Below, one piece after another: positions 59,100 through 64,000 of a stretch of 64,000 nt of DNA. A program made the position numbers and the translations under genes. How positions within the stretch are numbered: the first letter of the stretch is position 1; the number at the start of each line of letters is the position of its first letter. The stretch covers positions 90,233 through 154,232 of the forward strand of contig JAENXC010000006.1 of NCBI GenBank assembly GCA_016649715.1, in the 5' to 3' direction. The notes under the pieces were generated by a model, which was not told the DNA's origin, searched no databases, and saw nothing but the letters and a program-made list of their open reading frames with translations. Source of the stretch: Flavobacteriaceae bacterium (GTDB lineage Bacteria; Bacteroidota; Bacteroidia; Flavobacteriales; Flavobacteriaceae).

Positions 59100-59640
59100 C
59101 ATCGTCCTTTTATTTAAGGAGAATTGGATAATTAATAATCCTAACGTTTTCCTTTAATATGTATTGATAATCAATTGATTACTATTTCTTAACGTGCTAT
59201 TGAAAATTTGGTTAACAACCTTGTTGATATTTGTTAGCAGAAACAGTACAACTAAAATTGCAGATGTAAAGATTATTTACAATAGGTTTTAAAATTGTAG
59301 AACACCAAAAATTTAAGTCATTTTTTACGTGTTACTTATTATCACAATTTCATCCCTTTCAAACAAAAATTTCGAAAATAGTTGTCAGTTCTAAGTTGTT
59401 AAAAGAGGTTATTCACAGTTGTTAACTACACTATCTATTTCGTTATTTCAAAGGGTTTTAAATCTTAAAGTTGTGTTAATAACCTATTTTTAAAAGGTGA
59501 TAAATTGATTTCAAAACAAAACATCAAAAAGTTATTGTACCTATTAACACCCTATAATCATCACCATTTTTTAATTTAATAATTTTAAAAAAAGAAATGA
59601 TGTATAAATATGTGTTGATAACTCTAAAAAAGGGATTTAG
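59100..59640. other. Long AT-rich gap with DnaA-box-like 9-mers
   Basis: No ORF of any credibility. Strongly AT-rich with many GTTAA/TTAAC words. One perfect TTATNCACA box (TTATTCACA, 59409-59417) and one-mismatch relatives TTATTAACA (minus, 59474-59482) and TTATCAACA (minus, 59613-59621). Flanking rpiB reads left and rnr reads right. Could be a replication origin or a large regulatory gap; the evidence is weak. Confidence 0.3.
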
Positions 59641-59648
59641 GATGAAAT

Positions 59649-59698
59649 GACTTAAGACGTAGGACAAAATATTTATTAATAGTCTTATGTCTTACGTC
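59649..59698. repeat. Palindromic repeat with short tandem words (dialect B)
   Basis: GACTTAAGACGTAGGAC (59649-59665) faces GTCTTATGTCTTACGTC (59682-59698), giving a hairpin. The second arm is the exact complement of the 17-mer at 25107-25123. Confidence 0.75.
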
Positions 59699-59720
59699 CA
59701 AAAAATCTTACATCATTTTT

Positions 59721-59960
59721 TTAAACTATTTTCAAATTTGAAGGATGATCCAGGTTTTTAATTATTTCCTCCGCCTGCGCAATGTCGTCCTCGTGCACTT
59801 GAAGCCTAATGCCGCCAATAGCGTTGGAATAGAAAGGAAAAACACTGATCATAGTTTCATTCATAAAAACGTAGCGAATTTCCTCTTGGTCAAACAACAG
59901 TTGAAGCACTGCGTATTCCGCAGGATATTGAAAGATGGCTATGGTTTTAAAATGCTTCAT
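59721..59960 (-). CDS. DUF2007 domain protein
   Basis: 79-aa small protein of the DUF2007 (putative signal-transducing) family: a ferredoxin-like fold with FKTIAIFQYPAEYAVLQLLFDQEEIRY and IRLQVHEDDIAQAEEII. Similar domains bind GlnB-like or small-molecule signals in some cases, but no role is shown here. It stands alone between two palindromic repeats. Confidence 0.85.
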   Translation of the reverse strand: MKHFKTIAIFQYPAEYAVLQLLFDQEEIRYVFMNETMISVFPFYSNAIGGIRLQVHEDDIAQAEEIIKNLDHPSNLKIV

Positions 59961-60035
59961 TGTTTTGGTTCGGGAAATTTAATAATTGTAGATAATTCTA
60001 TTTTATAATTAGACTTATCTTTTAAAATTAAATTG

Positions 60036-60081
60036 AAGTTATTGGGTTACTAAATTATAAATATGTAACCCTCAAATAACT
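60036..60081. repeat. Palindromic repeat with short tandem words (dialect D)
   Basis: AAGTTATTGGGTTACTAA (60036-60053) pairs with GTAACCCTCAAATAACT (60065-60081) with a 3-base bulge. The left arm is identical to 54295-54312. The remainder of 59961-60186 holds no gene; TACTTTTA near 60160 could be a weak -7 for rnr. Confidence 0.75.
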
Positions 60082-60186
60082 AATTACTTAATAAGACAAT
60101 TACCTATACCAAGGTACTAAATCTTTCCTAATGTAAACACGTCATTCTTTGAGAAGTAGTACTTTTACGCCAATTACAAAATAACT

Positions 60187-62394
60187 ATGCCAAAAAATAA
60201 AAGAAAAAATAAAACCAATAAAATTGAAAATCTTTCCCAAACTATACTGAACATTCTTCGGAAAGATCATTCCCAAGCTTTCAACTACAAACGGATTGCC
60301 GCTAAACTACAATTGGACGATCCCAGCAGCCGTAACCAAATAGTAAAAAAACTAAAAGACCTACAAGGCAAAGGTACCATTCAGGAAATTGAACGCGGCA
60401 AATATATACTTACCCCTTCACAAAATTATTACACCGGAAGAGTTGACATTGCTGGCCGAGGCCAGGGTTACATTATTGTTGAGGATTTAGAAGATGATAT
60501 TTATGTGAAGAACCAAAATTTAAACAAAGCTTTAAATGGCGATATTGTTGAAGTTTACGTTTTCAAGCGCAAAAAAGGAGGAAAGACCGAAGGTGAAGTA
60601 ACTAAAATTATAGAAAGAAAACGTACCGAATTTGTCGGCACCATTCAAGTGCAGGAAAACTTTGCATTTGTTGACGTTTCCGATTATAAAATGTACACTG
60701 ATATTTTTGTTCCGAAGAATAAAATAAACGGTGCGAAAAACGGCGAAAAAGTGTTGGTAGCAATGGAAGAATGGCCTGAAAAAGCCGATTCTCCTTTCGG
60801 AAGCGTTATTAAAGTTCTTGGAATGCCGGGCGAACACAATACCGAAATCCATTCTATTTTAGCACAATACGGGCTGCCTTATGAATTTACAAAAGAGGTT
60901 GAGGATTTTGCAAATAAAATAGACACTTCAATAAAAGCTTCGGAAATAAAAAAACGCCGCGATATGCGCGATGCTTTGACGTTTACGATAGATCCAAAAG
61001 ACGCAAAGGATTTTGACGATGCCCTTTCCTTTGAAAAACTGGAGAATGGAAACTACGAAATAGGAATCCACATTGCAGATGTATCACATTACGTAACTCC
61101 CGGAAACGAACTGGATGATGAAGCCTACGAACGTGCAACTTCAGTTTATTTGGTAGATAGAGTGGTGCCAATGCTTCCGGAAATCCTTTCAAACAACGCT
61201 TGTTCCCTTCGTCCAAATGAGGAAAAATATACTTTTTCGGCAGTATTCGAAATAAACCCAAAAGCAGAAGTTGTAAAACAATGGTTCGGAAGAACAGTAA
61301 CTTACAGCGATGCTCGTTTTGCTTATGAAGAAGCACAGCACATTATTGAAAATCCTTCGGAAGAAATTTATATAATTCCTTCAAATATTTCAATAAATGA
61401 TTCGGAATACACAGTTAAGCCAGAAATAGCTAAAGCTATATTAGAGATGGACCGCTTAGCAAAAATATTACGCACAAAACGTATGCGTGCCGGCGCCATT
61501 TCTTTTGATAAGGTGGAAGTAAAATTCATCTTAGATGAACAAAGCAACCCTGAAGGAGTCTATTTCAAAGAAAGCAAAGACGCCAACAAACTGATTGAGG
61601 AATTTATGCTTTTAGCAAACAGAAGCGTGGCTGAATTCATAGGGAAACAACAACCAAAAAAGACATTTGTATATCGCGTTCACGACGAACCGGACGACGA
61701 AAAAATTGCAGCACTTGAAAATATCATCAAACGTTTTGGTTATAAATTGGACACCAAAGACCGCCATTCCACTGCAACTTCAATGAATAAACTTTTAAAG
61801 GATGTTCATGGTAAAAAAGAACAAAATTTAATAGATACACTTGCCATCCGAAGTATGAGCAAGGCAATGTACACAACGCATAATATTGGTCATTACGGCT
61901 TGGCGTTTGATTATTACACACATTTCACCTCGCCCATCCGCCGTTATCCAGATGTGATGGTGCATCGTTTGCTGCAGCATTATTTAGACAACGGAAAATC
62001 TGCCAAAGAAGAAGAATACGAAGAAAAATGTGGGCACAGTAGCGATATGGAAAACCTTGCGACCAACGCCGAGCGCGATAGCATAAAATATATGCAGGTT
62101 AAGTATATGCAGGACCACCAAGACCAAGAATTTTTGGGCGTGATTTCCGGCGTTACCGAATGGGGAGTTTACGTAGAAATTATATCGAATAAATGCGAAG
62201 GCATGGTCCGTTTGCAGGATATGCAGGATGATCGTTATGAATTTGACAGAGATGAATATGCAGTAATCGGTCAACGCACCAAAAAAGTTTACCAACTTGG
62301 TGATGAGGTTTATGTGAAAGTCAAGAATGCAGATTTAGTAAAGAAACATTTGGATTTCACAATGTTGGGACATCAAAATGATTATAAAAACTAA
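60187..62394 (+). CDS. rnr: Ribonuclease R
   Basis: 735-aa RNB-family 3'-5' exoribonuclease that degrades structured RNA. N-terminal winged-helix region (SQTILNILRKDHSQAFNYKRIAAKL), cold-shock domains, the RNB catalytic core with TIDPKDAKDFDDALS (catalytic Asp cluster) and HFTSPIRRYPDVMVHRLLQ, then a C-terminal S1 domain (FLGVISGVTEWGVYVEI). Length is typical. DUF2807 follows closely. Confidence 0.96.
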   Translation: MPKNKRKNKTNKIENLSQTILNILRKDHSQAFNYKRIAAKLQLDDPSSRNQIVKKLKDLQGKGTIQEIERGKYILTPSQNYYTGRVDIAGRGQGYIIVEDLEDDIYVKNQNLNKALNGDIVEVYVFKRKKGGKTEGEVTKIIERKRTEFVGTIQVQENFAFVDVSDYKMYTDIFVPKNKINGAKNGEKVLVAMEEWPEKADSPFGSVIKVLGMPGEHNTEIHSILAQYGLPYEFTKEVEDFANKIDTSIKASEIKKRRDMRDALTFTIDPKDAKDFDDALSFEKLENGNYEIGIHIADVSHYVTPGNELDDEAYERATSVYLVDRVVPMLPEILSNNACSLRPNEEKYTFSAVFEINPKAEVVKQWFGRTVTYSDARFAYEEAQHIIENPSEEIYIIPSNISINDSEYTVKPEIAKAILEMDRLAKILRTKRMRAGAISFDKVEVKFILDEQSNPEGVYFKESKDANKLIEEFMLLANRSVAEFIGKQQPKKTFVYRVHDEPDDEKIAALENIIKRFGYKLDTKDRHSTATSMNKLLKDVHGKKEQNLIDTLAIRSMSKAMYTTHNIGHYGLAFDYYTHFTSPIRRYPDVMVHRLLQHYLDNGKSAKEEEYEEKCGHSSDMENLATNAERDSIKYMQVKYMQDHQDQEFLGVISGVTEWGVYVEIISNKCEGMVRLQDMQDDRYEFDRDEYAVIGQRTKKVYQLGDEVYVKVKNADLVKKHLDFTMLGHQNDYKN

Positions 62395-62406
62395 AAATTG
62401 ATACAG

Positions 62407-63084
62407 ATGAAAAAACTTATTTTAATAGGTGTACTTTGTATCTCAGCCATTTCGTTTTCACAGGAAACAACAGAGGTTGGAGATTTTACCGAACTTAAAG
62501 TTTACGATCTTATAACCGTAAAATTGGTCCCTTCCGATGAAAACAAAGTGGTTGTGGAAGGAAAAAATACAGAATTTGTAAAAACCATAAACGACACCGG
62601 TGTTTTAAAAATACGAATGGAACTGGAAGAGCGTTTTGACGGCAGTGCCACCACCGTTACTGCCTATTTTAAAAATATTTCAATTATTGACGCTAATGAA
62701 GGGTCCTATATTTATTCCGAAACCGAAATAAAGGCACCTTCCATGGAACTAAAAACGCAGGAAGGAGGAAAAGTTAAAATTGAAGTTGCTACCGAAAATT
62801 TAGATGTCAGATCTGTTTCGGGTGGTGTTGTTGAAGCAAAGGGAACTGCTACAAAACAAAACATTAATATCAATTCCGGAGGTACGTACGAGGGTAAAGA
62901 CCTCATTACATCCCAAACGTTTGTTAACGTAACCGCCGGAGGTTCTGCAGTTGTGTTTGCTAAAGACAAAGTGGAAGCTAAAGTTACCGCAGGTGGCATT
63001 ATTAAGGTTTACGGAAACCCAAAAGATGTAAAGAAAAAAAGATTGGCAGGCGGAAATATTGAAATAATGGAAGGTAAAAATTAA
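62407..63084 (+). CDS. Head GIN domain (DUF2807) secreted protein
   Basis: 225 aa. ATG at 62407 gives MKKLILIGVLCISAISFSQE, a signal peptide; the track's TTG is 9 bases earlier. The DUF2807 beta-helix-like domain is seen as GDFTELKVYDLITVKLVPSDENKVVVEG followed by repeating short strands (SVSGGVVEAKGTA; INSGGTYEGKDL; VTAGGSAVVFAKDK; VTAGGIIKVYGNP). Role unknown; periplasmic or surface. 12 bases after rnr, so likely co-transcribed. Confidence 0.9.
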   Translation: MKKLILIGVLCISAISFSQETTEVGDFTELKVYDLITVKLVPSDENKVVVEGKNTEFVKTINDTGVLKIRMELEERFDGSATTVTAYFKNISIIDANEGSYIYSETEIKAPSMELKTQEGGKVKIEVATENLDVRSVSGGVVEAKGTATKQNININSGGTYEGKDLITSQTFVNVTAGGSAVVFAKDKVEAKVTAGGIIKVYGNPKDVKKKRLAGGNIEIMEGKN

Positions 63085-63130
63085 TATTTTACCGTAATTG
63101 GGCAAAAGTAATTTGTATTTTTAACCTACT

Positions 63131-63844
63131 ATGTTTGACGGTTTAGGCTACGCAGTATTTTATGGATTCCTATTGGCATTTGCGGTTGGTCCAGTGTTTT
63201 TCACATTGATTGAAACAGCAATAACCAAAGGTATAAAAGCCGCGATATTTTTTGATCTTGGGGCACTCTTCGCAGATATAATTTTCATATTAATAGCATT
63301 TTTCAGCACAAACAGAATCCTAGAAAAAGTAAAACACGACCCCGGACTTCTCATCTTTGGAGGCGCGATTCTTATAGCCTACGGAATTATTTCTTATATC
63401 CGCACCAACAAATCTATCTTTAAAATTGTAAGGGAACATTACGCCGTAAAAGTGAAGAAAAATCTCGGCGGTTTATTTTTGAAAGGTTTTCTGTTGAATT
63501 TTGTAAACTTCGGTGTTTTGGCTGGCTGGATAGGCACATTGATTATGGCAAATGCTCTCACCACCAAAGAAAACGGAGTTTTACTTTTTATAGCCACGGT
63601 GTTGGCCGCTTTCTTCCTCACAGACCTGTTAAAAATGCTTTTAGCCAAAAGGTTGAAAAACAAAATGACCCCCCGCTTCATTTTTAAAACAAAAAAGTGG
63701 GTAAGTATCTTAATTTTAGGATTTGGAGTTTTACTCCTCATCCAAGGCATATTTCCAAAAGGAGTGGAGGCAGGACTTGAAAAAATTCCATCACAACAAC
63801 ATTCTTTGGAAAAGCCCATTCCACCAGTAAAAGAACCCCAATAA
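63131..63844 (+). CDS. LysE-family translocator
   Basis: 237-aa membrane protein with about six spans. LysE pattern FYGFLLAFAVGPVFFTLIETAITKGIKAAIFFDLGALFAD at the start, then GGAILIAYGIISYI and FLKGFLLNFVNFGVLAGWIGTL. Such proteins export amino acids or homoserine lactone-like compounds; the substrate is not known. Its stop codon (63842-63844) overlaps the T-tract of a minus-strand terminator. Confidence 0.9.
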   Translation: MFDGLGYAVFYGFLLAFAVGPVFFTLIETAITKGIKAAIFFDLGALFADIIFILIAFFSTNRILEKVKHDPGLLIFGGAILIAYGIISYIRTNKSIFKIVREHYAVKVKKNLGGLFLKGFLLNFVNFGVLAGWIGTLIMANALTTKENGVLLFIATVLAAFFLTDLLKMLLAKRLKNKMTPRFIFKTKKWVSILILGFGVLLLIQGIFPKGVEAGLEKIPSQQHSLEKPIPPVKEPQ

Positions 63845-63920
63845 AAAAAACCCAACAAAAAGTTGAGGTTTCAGAGGCATCGAGCGCCCCGAGGCTTCGG
63901 GGGAACCGCTGCTTTTTCCC
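63843..63920 (-). ncRNA. Candidate tandem small RNA, copy 2 (terminal copy)
   Basis: Minus strand: 48 bases (63866-63913) identical to the copy at 63953-64000, containing the hairpin CCCCGA-AGCC-TCGGGG, then a terminator stem (CCTCAAC...GTTGGG, 63851-63868) and T8 (63843-63850). No ORF. The conserved body plus a terminator with a different stem in each copy suggests a short transcript. Could be the Flavo-1 RNA class or an unnamed family; I cannot check. Confidence 0.45.
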
Positions 63921-63927
63921 TTAAAAT

Positions 63928-64000
63928 AAAAAAACCTCCAACTTTACGTTAAAGGTTTCAGAGGCATCGAGCGCCCCGAGGCTTCGGGGGAACCGCTGCT
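63928..64000 (-). ncRNA. Candidate tandem small RNA, copy 1 (partial, runs off the window)
   Basis: Same 48-base body as the 63866 copy at an 87-base distance. Its own terminator stem (CCTTTAAC / GTTGGAGG with G-T pairs, 63935-63955) is followed by T7 (63928-63934). The 5' end lies beyond base 64000, and more copies may follow there. Confidence 0.45.

Overview
The window looks like a chromosome segment of a member of the Flavobacteriaceae (Bacteroidota), low to moderate in GC. The support is direct: many short lipoprotein signal peptides, Bacteroidota-type -7 boxes (TAnnTTTG) in front of genes, weak Shine-Dalgarno signals, a complete aerotolerance (Bat) operon, a PID-CTERM-like sorting tail, a CarboxypepD_reg/plug/beta-barrel outer membrane protein, and the flavobacterial order pdxA / DUF177-rpmF / fabH-accB-accC. 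The genus cannot be fixed from the sequence alone. No prophage, IS element, CRISPR array or rRNA operon is visible; one tRNA is present.

Layout. 1-3.1 kb: N-terminal two thirds of a giant alpha-2-macroglobulin lipoprotein on the minus strand, with a one-base frameshift in its signal peptide. 3.4-7.5 kb: secreted asparaginase-type Ntn hydrolase, CAP-domain lipoprotein, 3-hydroxyanthranilate dioxygenase and an ALDH7-type aldehyde dehydrogenase. 7.5-11.2 kb (minus): acyl-ACP desaturase, then an SDR / AlbA_2 / phosphatase operon in which the SDR is frameshifted. 12.2-21.4 kb: the Bat operon (moxR, DUF58, DUF4381-like gene, batA-E). 21.4-31.1 kb: cvpA, pheS with conserved neighbours, an orphan ABC ATPase, a quinone-type oxidoreductase, a FUSC transporter, a GreA-like protein and mtgA. 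31.4-37.2 kb: type II fatty acid synthesis start (accC, accB, fabH), rpmF, DUF177, pdxA, ribE and a PID-CTERM-like gene. 37.6-46.5 kb: tRNA(CAU), mce, rbfA, LolE-like permease, flavin reductase, dusB, outer membrane receptor, lepA. 46.5-56.5 kb: CPA1 antiporter, MBL hydrolase, an S8 and M1 peptidase pair, rnpA, DUF4349, S41 protease. 56.5-64 kb: a 21/22-nt palindromic array, a small nuclease-like protein, GNAT, CDF, rpiB, a long AT-rich gap, rnr, DUF2807, lysE, and tandem terminator-ended units at the right edge.

The coding genes are mostly housekeeping or envelope functions. The unusual material is in the non-coding DNA: (1) a 56.6-56.8 kb array of about ten ACGTAT-headed units with 21/22-nt spacing; (2) two near-identical 87-nt-period minus-strand units at 63.84-64.0 kb, each ending in a hairpin plus T-tract, which look like tandem small RNAs; (3) dispersed intergenic palindromes whose arms are built from 7-8-nt degenerate tandem words, in at least four sequence dialects; (4) a 15-bp direct duplication of a tRNA 3' end around a short palindromic insert; (5) palindromic elements that have entered coding sequence (DUF4381-like protein N-terminus, M1 peptidase). 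Two genes (alpha-2-macroglobulin, SDR) carry frameshifts that may be real or assembly errors.
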